Origin: an uncultured Spirochaetaceae bacterium
GTDB lineage: Bacteria > Spirochaetota > Spirochaetia > Sphaerochaetales > Sphaerochaetaceae
Direction: 5' to 3'
NCBI GenBank assembly: GCA_944389145.1
Contig: CALXLH010000025.1
Span: 62,001 to 126,000, forward strand
DNA length: 64,000 nucleotides
Shown: positions 18,979 to 27,294 of the stretch, one piece after another
Layout of the letters: each line of letters opens with the position of its first letter
Numbering within the stretch: the stretch's first letter is position 1
Notes under the pieces: model-generated
What the model saw: only the letters and a program-made list of their open reading frames with translations
Told to the model about the DNA's origin: nothing
Databases searched by the model: none
Position numbers and translations under genes: made by a program

Positions 18979-20499
18979 TCAAAGGGCCGGAGAGAAGAGA
19001 CGCAGGAAATAGCGGATCACGCGGAGGGGAAGGCTGACGTTACGGGCCATGGCAACCGTCTGCTCGCGCGACATGTCAAAGGTCTTCTCGAAGTCGCGGC
19101 GGACGCTCTCGACCACAGGAGAGCGGAAGAAAAGCACCGAGAGCTCGAAATGGAGGTAGAACGACCTGTAGTCGAGATTCGTCGTACCTACGATCGCAAC
19201 CTCATCATCGACAAGGAAGGTCTTGGAATGAAGGAATCCTGGGATGTACTCATAGATCCTGACTCCAGCCTCCAGAAGCTGCAGATAGTTGGATCGGGAG
19301 ACCTCGAACACTGATTTCTTATCGGGATGATGCGGCGTTATGATGCGCACATCGACACCGGAGCGGGACGCGTCGGAAAGCGCCTCTATCATCGAATCAT
19401 CGGGTACGAGATAAGGAGTCGTTATCCAGATATGATCGCGCGCCATGCTTATCATCTTCTTATAGACATTCTCCGTGGTCGTATCTGAATCGAGGGGATT
19501 ATCGCCAAAAGGCTGTACGAATCCCTCGCTCCGGCCCATCACCCTCGGCAGATAGAGCGAGAGGTCATCATGGCCGCCGGCAACGCCCATCCACATCTCA
19601 AGGAAGAGATATGTGAAGTTCCATACCGCAGCTCCCTTGATCTTGACTGCATTATCCTTCCAGTATCCGAAGCGGATCATGTCATTGGAATACTCATCGG
19701 CGAGGTTAAGTCCGCCCGTATAGCATATATTCCCATCTATGTTGAAGATCTTCCTGTGGTCACGGAAGTTCAGGCGAGGATTGAAGTGTATCCTGACACG
19801 GTTGAAGGCAACGGCCTTCAGCCCCTTCTCCCTGAGACGCCTGTCATAGTTCTTGGGCAGTGCGCTTATCGAGCCGAGATCATCGTATATGACACGCACA
19901 TCGACCCCTTCCCGGGCCTTGCGCTCAAGGACAGAGAGGATCCTCTCCCACCAGTGGCCTTCGCCTATGATGAAGTACTCGATGAATATGAAGCGCTCCG
20001 CCTCCTCCACCTCAGACAGAAGATCGCAGAAGAAATCATCGGCATACTCGAAATACCTGCATTCGGTATCCTTCCATGCGGACATCCCCGTGGAGTTGCG
20101 CACGAAGAGCGAGAGCTTCCTGAACTCCGGAGAGATGGAATACAGCTCCTCATCGGCATTCCGCTGGAAGCTGTCCTCGCGCGGAAGCGACTTATGGAAG
20201 GCGGCTGTCTTCCTGCGGGAGAAATACCCCAGCTTCTTGTTGGCCATGAGGAAGTACAGCACCGCTCCATAGAGAGGGAAGATGCATATGAGGAAGATCC
20301 ACACGGTCTTGTACGCAGGCTTCTCAGGACGGGTGAAGACCACGAAGCCCATCAGGATCGAGAAGACAAAGAAGAAGTAGAAATAACCCTTGTAATAGCT
20401 TGCCCATATCACGAAATAGGCAATGACGGCAAACTGGAGGATGAATGCGAGGACCGACCAGAGAAGGCGTGACGTGAGTACCTTGAAGAACTTTCTCAT
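18979..20499 (-). CDS. cls: Cardiolipin synthase
   Basis: A 506-residue membrane enzyme joining two phosphatidylglycerols into cardiolipin. Three hydrophobic segments in the first 85 residues (FILQFAVIAYFVIWAS, YFFFVFSILMGFVVF, IFLICIFPLYGAVLYFLM) anchor it. Two phospholipase-D catalytic motifs follow: FRDHRKIFNIDGNICYTGGLNLADEY near residue 245 and FLHSKTFLVDDEVAIVGTTNLDYRS near 420. The start overlaps the queH stop (four bases), so both form one operon. Confidence 0.93.
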   Translation of the reverse strand: MRKFFKVLTSRLLWSVLAFILQFAVIAYFVIWASYYKGYFYFFFVFSILMGFVVFTRPEKPAYKTVWIFLICIFPLYGAVLYFLMANKKLGYFSRRKTAAFHKSLPREDSFQRNADEELYSISPEFRKLSLFVRNSTGMSAWKDTECRYFEYADDFFCDLLSEVEEAERFIFIEYFIIGEGHWWERILSVLERKAREGVDVRVIYDDLGSISALPKNYDRRLREKGLKAVAFNRVRIHFNPRLNFRDHRKIFNIDGNICYTGGLNLADEYSNDMIRFGYWKDNAVKIKGAAVWNFTYLFLEMWMGVAGGHDDLSLYLPRVMGRSEGFVQPFGDNPLDSDTTTENVYKKMISMARDHIWITTPYLVPDDSMIEALSDASRSGVDVRIITPHHPDKKSVFEVSRSNYLQLLEAGVRIYEYIPGFLHSKTFLVDDEVAIVGTTNLDYRSFYLHFELSVLFFRSPVVESVRRDFEKTFDMSREQTVAMARNVSLPLRVIRYFLRLFSPAL

Positions 20500-21026
20500 C
20501 GCCTGTCCCTCAGGGAGAACTCACAGCCGCAGTAATCCTGCCGATACAGCCCATATTCCCTTGAAAGCTGCACGGAACGGTTGAATCCGTCCTTCTTCTT
20601 GAAGTCTATCCTCTGGAATCCCTCAAGATCCTCGGCGACACCGAAGATAACCGCGCTGGACTTGAACCGGGAGACGGTTAGCGTAGTAGTGAACTCATCT
20701 ATCCCAAGCTCTCGGGCCTTGGCCGCCGTCCTGAGCAGATTGAAGCGGAAGCAGAGAGAGCATCTCTCTCCATGCTCCCGATCTTCCTCATGGCCCTTCA
20801 CGGCCTCCCTCCAGGCCTCATGGTCATAGTCATCGAGTATCACCTCAAGGCCATGGCGCCTGGCGACGATAAGGAGGTTCTCATAGCGCTTCAGGAATTC
20901 TGATTCGGGAAATATATTGCTATCGGAGAAGAACAGCACGGGTTCATAACCCTCAGAGAGGAGCCGTTCCACGCTGGATGTGGAACATGGCCCGCAGCAA
21001 ACATGAAGCAGTATCCTCTTTCCCAT
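20496..21026 (-). CDS. queH: Epoxyqueuosine reductase QueH
   Basis: A 176-residue iron-sulfur protein of the DUF208/QueH family, which reduces epoxyqueuosine to queuosine in tRNA. Conserved cysteine sets are HVCCGPC near residues 8-14, ERCSLCFRF near 85-93 and YCGCEFS near the C terminus. In-frame upstream ATG and TTG codons exist, but they fall inside the -10 region; the chosen start gives the family's usual beginning just before the CCGPC motif. cls follows with a four-base overlap. Together with the YhhQ and radical-SAM genes at 11.6-13 kb it shows that this cell modifies tRNA with queuosine. Confidence 0.92.
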   Translation of the reverse strand: MGKRILLHVCCGPCSTSSVERLLSEGYEPVLFFSDSNIFPESEFLKRYENLLIVARRHGLEVILDDYDHEAWREAVKGHEEDREHGERCSLCFRFNLLRTAAKARELGIDEFTTTLTVSRFKSSAVIFGVAEDLEGFQRIDFKKKDGFNRSVQLSREYGLYRQDYCGCEFSLRDRR

Positions 21027-21037
21027 AGGCTTAGAGG

Positions 21038-21066
21038 ATGATAACATACTGAAAATCAAGACTCAA
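21038..21066 (-). promoter_or_regulatory. Promoter of queH-cls, near-leaderless
   Basis: On the minus strand TTGAGT, a 17-base spacer and TATCAT lie 11 bases before the chosen queH ATG, leaving a leader of only a few bases. Confidence 0.5.
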
Positions 21067-21076
21067 CGGTGAAAGC

Positions 21077-22150
21077 ATGTTAAGGAAATATCAACAATGG
21101 CCGGCAATAGCCCTGCTCGTGCTGGCAATCGTATTCATGGTGACGCCATCAGTGCCGCCATTCATCGTGTTCATCCTGCTGATAGCCTCAGCGGTGCTGT
21201 TCTTCATCTCTTCGAGAGGCTCCTATTACTTCTCAAAGGCGTATAAGATCTTCAAGGCCGGCAACTTCGCCCGCTACGAGGAGGGCCTTGGATACATAAG
21301 GAAGGCGGTGAAGGCCGGGATGCCCGACAACTACCTTGTGATCGCGGCGTCGGTGATGATGCAGTATGGAGACATAGAGGAAGCGAAGAAGGTCCTGGAG
21401 CCGCTTGTCGGCAGCAAGGACAAGCAGACAGCTGCGCTGGCGAAGATAACGCTCTCGATGTACTACTTCGCATACGATGATCTGGAAAGGGCCATAGAGC
21501 TCTGCGAGAGTGCCAGGGATGATGACAAGTCGGAGGACCGCAACCTCTTCGTGAATCTCTCGATATACTACCTGAAGAGCGGGAAGAGAAAGGACTTCCG
21601 CAAATGCGTGAAGGATGCGATGAGCCGCTTCCCCTCCTCCCCTGCCGTTGCCGACATGCAGGCGATGATGTTCATGATCGATGAGAGATGGGACCTTGCC
21701 GGAGGCATGCTATATGCGATGTTCGAATCCATGACACCGTCGTTCGCCGATCCGTATGTCCACATGGCGATGGTCTACCTTCACTATGGAGAAATCGGGA
21801 AGGCACGGAAGGAGCTTGAGAAGGCCGCCGCTGCGGTATTCACCAATATATCCATGTATAAGAGGGAGGATATAGAGGCGATGAAGAAGGGTCTGGAGAC
21901 CCCGGACGAGGCACTGGAATGCACGCTGGCGATCAATGGCAACGCCCCTGCCGTTGCAGCCGGAATAAGGCCGGAATGGCATAAGGGCGAGATCATCGAG
22001 GATATGTCGCTACTGCCGGGCTTCCCGCCAGAGCCTGACTTCCACAAGGCCGCCACCCCTGCCAAGGATGACGTGGAAGGGGAAAGCGGAGAGGTCAATA
22101 CCGAGCTCACGGAAGCCGATGAAAGATGGCTGGAGAGGCACGAGGACTAA
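21077..22150 (+). CDS. Membrane-anchored tetratricopeptide-repeat protein
   Basis: A 357-residue protein not assigned to a named family. Two hydrophobic segments near residues 10-45 anchor it; the remainder is helical with TPR-like repeats (for example YLVIAASVMMQYGDIEEAKKVLEPL, LVNLSIYYLKSGKRKDFRK, PYVHMAMVYLHYGEIGKARKELEKA). The C-terminal 70 residues are acidic and probably disordered. It is divergent from queH and its last four bases overlap the convergent patatin gene. A scaffolding role at the membrane is a guess. Confidence 0.6.
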   Translation: MLRKYQQWPAIALLVLAIVFMVTPSVPPFIVFILLIASAVLFFISSRGSYYFSKAYKIFKAGNFARYEEGLGYIRKAVKAGMPDNYLVIAASVMMQYGDIEEAKKVLEPLVGSKDKQTAALAKITLSMYYFAYDDLERAIELCESARDDDKSEDRNLFVNLSIYYLKSGKRKDFRKCVKDAMSRFPSSPAVADMQAMMFMIDERWDLAGGMLYAMFESMTPSFADPYVHMAMVYLHYGEIGKARKELEKAAAAVFTNISMYKREDIEAMKKGLETPDEALECTLAINGNAPAVAAGIRPEWHKGEIIEDMSLLPGFPPEPDFHKAATPAKDDVEGESGEVNTELTEADERWLERHED

Positions 22151-24138
22151 TACTTCAGCGAGATCAGGAATGAGGCTGCGAAGCTGTTTGCCCATGAGTC
22201 GTAGCCCATCCTGATCCTCAGCGGCAGCTCCATCAGCCCGATAAGGGAGACAGCTGTCTGCAGCTCAACTCCCGTGGAGACATTCACCGTCGTGTCCCTG
22301 ATAAGCAGATCGCAGTAGACTCCGACCTCGCTGTCCTCGATGATCAGGAACTCTCCGAATGTCGGCGTATAGGGCACATCATAGCCGAAGGCCAGCGAAA
22401 GCATCGTCACATGGCTGGAGGCTGCATCAGTGAAATCAGCATCCTTCCCAAGCATCGGGCTTGTGTATCCATCGGAGAGGAACATCGGCACATGCCCGCT
22501 TCCATCGATGCTTATCCTGGAGAACACGCGCGCATCGATAAAGAGCGAATCGGCAGGCGGAAGCAGGAAGCGCGATGATACGTCGACATCAAGATAATTG
22601 CCCATGTTACGGAAATCGATCTCATCGGCCACGAGCATGTAGCCGAGGGAGATATCAGGGTTGAACCAGTCAAGGGTAAGCCAGCCATCGAAGAAGGCTG
22701 AGGCCACGAGGGCACTGCCGCCCTGGAAGTCTGTGCGGTATTCGAATGCTTCCTTGAGCGATACCCCGAAAAGATCCTCCGTGGTCATGATCACCCAGTC
22801 AAGCCCCTGCCGTGCGTACAGCTCAGGGATATACCATGGCTCATGGCCGAAATCGAACGAGCTTTCAAGGGTAATGCGGAGATTATCAAGCGGATAGTAG
22901 GCAAGATAGCCCTCGATCATCGGATAGGCGCCTGTCGTCTGTGGCGTCGTGAAGTCAAAGGCAAATCCTGCGGACACCCCAGCCTCGAAGCCGAAGTAGC
23001 GATAATCGAAATCAACGGCAAGATCGACAGCGTCATTCAGATAGCGGCGGAAATCCCCGTTCTGATCCGACTCGAAGCAGATACCGAGCGTGTATGACGG
23101 AGAGACTGCCTCGACACGGTCAAAGTACTTCAGGCCGTTCTTCACCGTGGCAATCGCTCCCTCATAGCCTCTCCTATCCCGTCCAAGGCTGCTGCTTATG
23201 CCGCCGCACCTGTAGATTCCGGAAAGCTCATCGGCCATTGCCTCGGCGCTCCTGTAGCCTATGCCGGCCATCTCTTCCATCTTCTCGAAGTCCATGAAGG
23301 AGAACTGTTCCACGTCGCAGCGTATCCATATGAAGTCATCATGGGCCTTCATGTCAGCCGCGGCCTTCTGGTTCTTGCCGATATCAAAGGAGGAGTTGAG
23401 CACGGTCACGACGTTACGCAGGTTTATAGAAGAGAGATCGTAGAACGTCGTTGAAACGATTATGGTATCGGAATACTCGAACGCTGCGCTCACAGGTGCC
23501 AGTGATATCACTCCGCCATCGATCAGCAGATGGCCTTTGTATTCCTTCGGTGCGAAATATACAGGAAGCGCGAAAGAGGCAAGAAGCACATCCGTGAAGT
23601 CTCCCTCGCAGATCCTTATCTCACGCTTGGTGACAAGATCCTCGCATACTACCATCACAGGGATGTCGAGATCCTCCAGCTGCAGGTCCTTGCCCACGAC
23701 TCCCCTTATCAGGGTCTCAAGCCCCGCTGGATGGAGAAGGCCGCCTTCTATCGGGAGGGTGAAGGAGAATAGCGATGAGAGGTTTGCGGAGGTGAGTACC
23801 TCGATGATCTGCTCAGGAGAAAGCCCTGCCGCATAGAGCAGGCCTATGATAGACCCCATGCTGTTCGAGATGATGAAGTCCGGGACTATGCCTTCGCTCT
23901 CAAGATATGAAAGCACTCCGAGATGAGCCAGCGCGCGGGCGCTGCCGCCAGTGAGGACCAGGCCTACAGGATCCCTTTTCCCCTCCGTCTTCTCCAATAT
24001 CCTCTCACGGAACGACTGATCTCCGTATGTGATAGGTATATCAGAGATAAGGATGCGCGACGCGCTCTCATCGAGGGCAGCGAAGAGCGAAACAGACAGC
24101 AACAGCACCATGATAAGCGAAACGAGTCTCTTGAGCAT
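22147..24138 (-). CDS. Patatin-like protein fused to a putative outer-membrane barrel
   Basis: A 663-residue exported protein resembling PlpD-type (type Vd) patatin autotransporters. The chosen start gives the signal peptide MLKRLVSLIMVLLLSVSLFA; the frame stays open 44 codons upstream but the promoter lies there. The patatin domain spans about residues 55-330, with the dyad aspartate in LLIDGG (207). The nucleophile loop reads SNSMG (Ser93) instead of GxSxG, and the oxyanion loop reads LTGGSARALAHLG instead of GGGxRG. The last 300 residues are strand-rich and end FLISLKY, as a barrel would. Phospholipase activity is therefore uncertain. Confidence 0.72.
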   Translation of the reverse strand: MLKRLVSLIMVLLLSVSLFAALDESASRILISDIPITYGDQSFRERILEKTEGKRDPVGLVLTGGSARALAHLGVLSYLESEGIVPDFIISNSMGSIIGLLYAAGLSPEQIIEVLTSANLSSLFSFTLPIEGGLLHPAGLETLIRGVVGKDLQLEDLDIPVMVVCEDLVTKREIRICEGDFTDVLLASFALPVYFAPKEYKGHLLIDGGVISLAPVSAAFEYSDTIIVSTTFYDLSSINLRNVVTVLNSSFDIGKNQKAAADMKAHDDFIWIRCDVEQFSFMDFEKMEEMAGIGYRSAEAMADELSGIYRCGGISSSLGRDRRGYEGAIATVKNGLKYFDRVEAVSPSYTLGICFESDQNGDFRRYLNDAVDLAVDFDYRYFGFEAGVSAGFAFDFTTPQTTGAYPMIEGYLAYYPLDNLRITLESSFDFGHEPWYIPELYARQGLDWVIMTTEDLFGVSLKEAFEYRTDFQGGSALVASAFFDGWLTLDWFNPDISLGYMLVADEIDFRNMGNYLDVDVSSRFLLPPADSLFIDARVFSRISIDGSGHVPMFLSDGYTSPMLGKDADFTDAASSHVTMLSLAFGYDVPYTPTFGEFLIIEDSEVGVYCDLLIRDTTVNVSTGVELQTAVSLIGLMELPLRIRMGYDSWANSFAASFLISLKY

Positions 24139-24144
24139 GAAAAT

Positions 24145-24173
24145 ACGATAACCAAAACGAAAATTACATTCAA
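24145..24173 (-). promoter_or_regulatory. Leaderless-type promoter of the patatin gene
   Basis: On the minus strand TTGAAT, a 17-base spacer and TATCGT lie six bases before the ATG, without a Shine-Dalgarno. It is back-to-back with the tRNA-Leu promoter. Confidence 0.55.
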
Positions 24174-24179
24174 CACGGC

Positions 24180-24209
24180 TTGCCCGCTTCGCCATCATTC
24201 TGCTATCAT
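24180..24209 (+). promoter_or_regulatory. Promoter of tRNA-Leu
   Basis: TTGCCC, an 18-base spacer and TG-C-TATCAT (extended -10) end nine bases before the mature tRNA 5' end. Confidence 0.55.
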
Positions 24210-24218
24210 CGGCTATCT

Positions 24219-24300
24219 GCCGGCGTGGTGAAATTGGTAGACACAGTAGACTCAAAATCTGCCGGGGCAACCCTTACCGGTTCAAGTCCGGTCGCCGGTA
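24219..24300 (+). tRNA. tRNA-Leu(CAA)
   Basis: A class-II-length tRNA of 82 bases. The acceptor arm is GCCGGCG pairing with CGCCGGT (first pair G-U), the D arm is GTG/CAC, the anticodon stem is GTAGA/TCTGC with loop CTCAAAA giving anticodon CAA, a long variable arm follows, and the T arm is ACCGG-TTCAAGT-CCGGT. The discriminator is A, as required for leucine. The CCA end is not encoded. It reads UUG codons. Confidence 0.95.
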
Positions 24301-24591
24301 TAGAATTTCCTAGGTTTAATTACTTATCCTGTAAAGGATCAATATCTAAGATTATATTGTATTTGCTACCAAGCTATAACGGAGAGGATCACCGCTCCCA
24401 CCCACGCCAATGTGCGGAATGCAATATGTATCAGTCGATCATACTAAACATCATCCTGGGAAATGCTCTCATCAGGATGGCTTCGGCCCTCCTTTCTTAT
24501 ACCGATAGCGCTTCACCGGTCAGCGCCTAGACAGTATACCCGATAAGAGCGATACATTGACAAAGTACCCATTTTTGACTTACAATAAACC
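24301..24591 (+). other. Intergenic region between tRNA-Leu and the toxin-antitoxin remnant
   Basis: About 290 bases without a recognisable gene. A weak hairpin ATCCT/AGGAT follows the tRNA. Near 24475-24500 AGGATGGC-TTCG-GCCCTCCT with one mismatch is followed by TTCTTAT and resembles a decayed terminator. The toxin promoter occupies the right end. Confidence 0.45.
24557..24586 (+). promoter_or_regulatory. Leaderless-type promoter of the toxin-antitoxin unit
   Basis: TTGACA, an 18-base spacer and TACAAT lie five bases before the toxin ATG; no Shine-Dalgarno is present. This is one of the closest matches to consensus in the window. Confidence 0.65.
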
Positions 24592-24860
24592 ATGGATAAA
24601 TACGAGGTATTCATCAGCAAGAAAGCACTTAAAGGGATTGAGAAACTCCCTGAGAAAGAACGGAATACGCTTGTTAAGCTGATAAAGGACCTCAAGGTTT
24701 CGGGACCTATACAGCCGGGTTATCGGAACTACAGCGCTTTGGACGGTAATAGAATCACTGCCATCTGAGCTATCGCTGGGTAGCATGCTGGTATGAGGAA
24801 AAAGGCGAATTAAGGATAGAGGTGTATTATGTTGGTAGTCGTGAATCAGCCCCTTATTAA
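24592..24860 (+). pseudogene. Frameshifted RelE/HigB-like toxin
   Basis: The frame from the ATG reads MDKYEVFISKKALKGIEKLP... for 58 codons, then stops at TGA (24766-24768). The RelE-type C terminus continues in another frame as HCHLSYRWVACWYEEKGELR... to TAA at 24860. The junction reads AATAGAATCACTGC; one additional base (AATAGATATCACTGC) would restore NRYHCH, so a single-base deletion near 24753-24755 is the simplest explanation. Toxins of this family cleave ribosome-bound mRNA. No slippery heptamer is visible, so programmed frameshifting is unlikely. The antitoxin gene begins inside the 3' end. Confidence 0.8.
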
Positions 24861-25200
24861 TGATTTCAGGATCGAGGGAACGCTTTCCAGTACGTTTCTT
24901 GACAATCTGAGAAAGGAGTTCGGCGATTCCATGAAGATCATCAAGCAGGACGATGATGAAGGATGGGTGAACGTCGAGGATCTGGATTGGTTCAAGGAAG
25001 CCGTTGCGAAGGAGACACCCGGTAGCAATCTCCGTTTCTACCGGAAGCTTGTCGGCATGACCCAGAAGAAGCTTGCAGAGAAGCTCGGAATGAACAAGCA
25101 GCATATATCTGATATGGAGAATGGCCGCCGGGCCATAAGCAAGAAGACCGCAAAGGAGCTCGGCAAGCTCTTTAAGGTCTCCCCTGCCAGGTTCATATAG
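24829..25200 (+). CDS. XRE/HTH antitoxin of a RelE-HigA type pair
   Basis: A 123-residue DNA-binding antitoxin. Residues about 70-120 form a helix-turn-helix domain: LRFYRKLVGMTQKKLAEKLG, then MNKQHISDMENGRRAISKKT. The N-terminal half (TFLDNLRKEFGDSMKIIKQD) likely contacts the toxin. AGAGGTG lies seven bases before the start, inside the toxin sequence, an order (toxin first) typical of higBA-like loci. It remains intact although the toxin is broken, so it may persist as an autorepressor or as protection against related toxins. Confidence 0.8.
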   Translation: MLVVVNQPLINDFRIEGTLSSTFLDNLRKEFGDSMKIIKQDDDEGWVNVEDLDWFKEAVAKETPGSNLRFYRKLVGMTQKKLAEKLGMNKQHISDMENGRRAISKKTAKELGKLFKVSPARFI

Positions 25201-25553
25201 AACCTAGCGGCATATGATGCGATCAGGCTCGGCATATCTTACCTAGCCTATTCAAGCAGGAATCACCCCACCCGTGAGCGTCTCATAGTCCTCTGCTGTG
25301 AGATGGCTCCAGGATTGGCACATTGACGATAGGACACTAAGCAGCATATCGGGTAACTCATCCGACGCTTTGCAGGCTATTTATCCGACAAAATGCAGGA
25401 CAATATACCACATAGTATATAAATTTGGATTAATCACAGGCCATGATAGATCATGACTATCCCCTATTCCTGAATGGTCAGAACCATCCATATCGGACAA
25501 AATGATGAGAATTGACTTTTTACAGATCACACGATCGGTCGTAGATTCAGGAC
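25201..25553. other. 350-base intergenic region before the hemolysin III gene
   Basis: No gene is apparent. It contains a perfect palindromic hairpin CATGAT-AG-ATCATG near 25442-25455, a five-pair ATGGT/ACCAT repeat near 25476-25489, and two copies of a GACAAAATG word with A-T-C-[CG]-G before it (near 25383-25395 and 25493-25504). AT-rich sequence unlike the flanking genes suggests remnant or regulatory DNA. The promoter of the next gene occupies the end. Confidence 0.4.
25519..25547 (+). promoter_or_regulatory. Leaderless-type promoter of the hemolysin III gene
   Basis: TTTACA, a 17-base spacer and TAGATT lie six bases before the ATG, without a Shine-Dalgarno. Confidence 0.6.
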
Positions 25554-26219
25554 ATGGAAAACTGGATAGCTACCCACATAACGCTGCCGATTCACATGCC
25601 GACGATCTCAGAGGAGAAGGAGAACGCCTATTCGCATTTCCTGGGGCTGTTCCTCTCGATGATAGGATTCGCGTTCGTACTAGGCTCCTCAGGGATTCCT
25701 GACCACGACGCCTCGAAGGCAGGCATGGTAATATTCGCCCTCTCGAACATCGTGCTCTATGCCGCCTCAGCCTTCTACCACATCATCCCAGCAGGAACGG
25801 CGAAGAAAGCGCTGAGGGTATTCGATCACAGCGCCATCTATATCCTCATAGCAGGATCATATACCCCGCTTCTGATGTACATAGGCACACCGCTGACGCT
25901 ATCATTCACGGCTGCGATCTGGGGAGCGGCACTCATCGGCATACTCACTACGCTACGCTTCTGGGGACGCTTCTATCCCGTGCATATCGCGCTATATGCG
26001 CTTATGGGCTGGTCGGTGGTGCTGATCTGGAACGAGGTCATCCCGCACATTCCACGGCAGCTCTTTCTATTCATGCTCTCCGGTGGGATAACCTACACGG
26101 TCGGAATCATCTTCTACAGCATCAGGAAGATACCTCATCACCATCTTATCTGGCACCTCTTCGTACTTGGGGGAAGCATCTGGTTCTTCATAGGATACTG
26201 CACGTACCTTCTTGCCTAA
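25554..26219 (+). CDS. Hemolysin III / PAQR family membrane protein
   Basis: A 221-residue inner-membrane protein with seven predicted hydrophobic segments. Family marks are ALSNIVLYAASAFYHI near residue 75, VFDHSAIYILIAGSYTPLL near 95, and HHHLIWHLFVLGGS near 200, which supply the Ser-His-Asp-His metal site of PAQR proteins. Members are hydrolase-like, linked to membrane-lipid homeostasis; the historical hemolysin name is not evidence of toxicity. The deacylase gene follows after 27 bases and may be cotranscribed. Confidence 0.9.
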   Translation: MENWIATHITLPIHMPTISEEKENAYSHFLGLFLSMIGFAFVLGSSGIPDHDASKAGMVIFALSNIVLYAASAFYHIIPAGTAKKALRVFDHSAIYILIAGSYTPLLMYIGTPLTLSFTAAIWGAALIGILTTLRFWGRFYPVHIALYALMGWSVVLIWNEVIPHIPRQLFLFMLSGGITYTVGIIFYSIRKIPHHHLIWHLFVLGGSIWFFIGYCTYLLA

Positions 26220-26246
26220 CGAGTCCCATACGTAGAGACTATTGGC

Positions 26247-26711
26247 ATGAAGACGAATGCAATGAGGATCCTGGAATCGCTCTCCATGCCATATGAGGTA
26301 CACACCTATCAGTTCGATGAGGACCATCTTGATGCCATACATGCAGCGAAGAGCGCAGGCCTCGATCCTGAACGCGTGTTCAAGACGATAGTCATGCGCA
26401 ATTCGGAGAATCAGATCTTCGTCTTCTGCCTTCCCGCAGAATTCGAGATATCGATGAAGAAGGCAAGGGCGCTGACAGGAAGCAGGGACATAGACCTGAT
26501 AAAGCAGTCGGAGATGTTGGCACTCACGGGCTATATCCGCGGAGGCTGCTCTCCGCTTGGCATGAAGCGGCACTACCCCACATTCATCGAGGAAACGGCT
26601 CTTCTCGAGGACACGATCTATGTCAGCGGAGGGCAGAGAGGGCTACAGCTGGAAGTACGCCCAGAGGACCTGAGAATGGCCGCGGAAGCACGGTTCGCCG
26701 ACTTTACCTGA
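26247..26711 (+). CDS. ybaK: Cys-tRNA(Pro) deacylase YbaK
   Basis: A 154-residue stand-alone editing domain that hydrolyses Cys-tRNA(Pro). AAKSAGLDPERVFKTIVMR holds the invariant lysine region; CLPAEFEISMKKARALTG and LTGYIRGGCSPLGMKRHYPTFIEE are the signature segments. No Shine-Dalgarno is evident. It sits near the tRNA-Pro gene, although on the other strand and not in one operon. The last eight bases overlap the convergent nitroreductase. Confidence 0.92.
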   Translation: MKTNAMRILESLSMPYEVHTYQFDEDHLDAIHAAKSAGLDPERVFKTIVMRNSENQIFVFCLPAEFEISMKKARALTGSRDIDLIKQSEMLALTGYIRGGCSPLGMKRHYPTFIEETALLEDTIYVSGGQRGLQLEVRPEDLRMAAEARFADFT

Positions 26712-27222
26712 CGTATCTTACCCTGCCATCCCTGCGAGGCCTTGCAGGAGCTTCCTCAATGGCATAGCCAAGGATGCAGTGGCCGATGCCCCGCCATTCT
26801 CCCTCGATTCCCCAGCGCCTGAGCATCTCCTTTCCCTCAGCCGAGCAGAACTCCTCATAGGCCCTGTGTATCCAGCAGGATCCGATGCCGATGGCGTGGG
26901 CGGCATTGAGCATGTTGAGTATCATGGCACTGCCATCCTCGACGGCAGTATGGGAATCGCCGCGTGCAAGGACCACGATCACGGTAGGCGCTCCGTAGAA
27001 CGGATCACTGGATGTCCCCATGATACGAGCATTCAGGCGCGATAGCTCCCTCACCTCTTCTTCCTTCTGGATGACGACCATCATCGCATCCTGCCTGTTC
27101 GATGCAGAGGGCGCATAGAGCCCGGCCTCTACTATTTCCTTAAGGATATCATCGGGTATCTGCTCGCTCCTGTAGCTACGGCAGCTCCGCCTCTCGATAA
27201 GGGCCTTGACAACATCGTTCAT
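26704..27222 (-). CDS. Nitroreductase-family FMN protein
   Basis: A 172-residue flavoprotein of the NfsB/FRP fold. IERRSCRSYRSEQIP provides the FMN-contacting RRS.R motif, LYAPSASNRQD lies near residue 36, and the C-terminal IGHCILGYAIEEAPARPRR with its conserved glycine-tyrosine segment closes the fold. A GTG directly before the ATG extends the frame, but GAGGTGA is placed for the ATG. The electron acceptor cannot be predicted. It is separated from tRNA-Pro by a strong terminator. Confidence 0.85.
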   Translation of the reverse strand: MNDVVKALIERRSCRSYRSEQIPDDILKEIVEAGLYAPSASNRQDAMMVVIQKEEEVRELSRLNARIMGTSSDPFYGAPTVIVVLARGDSHTAVEDGSAMILNMLNAAHAIGIGSCWIHRAYEEFCSAEGKEMLRRWGIEGEWRGIGHCILGYAIEEAPARPRRDGRVRYVR

Positions 27223-27260
27223 CACTTCACCTCTGCCTGTGATGATAGCACATGAAAAGT

Positions 27261-27290
27261 GAGAGCCGCATCGTAAGAGATGCGGCTCTC
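27261..27290 (-). terminator. Terminator of tRNA-Pro
   Basis: GAGAGCCGCATC and GATGCGGCTCTC pair perfectly over twelve bases around a six-base loop, four bases after the tRNA end; on the minus strand ACTTTTC follows. Confidence 0.8.
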
Positions 27291-27294
27291 GTAG

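Noticed and set aside
24741-24768. Programmed -1 frameshift in the toxin gene
   Set aside because: No X-XXY-YYZ heptamer or downstream structure is seen at the junction; a simple deletion explains it better.
25383-25504. Two GACAAAATG words as a repeat array or mobile-element end
   Set aside because: Only two short copies about 110 bases apart with no terminal inverted repeats, target duplication or transposase.
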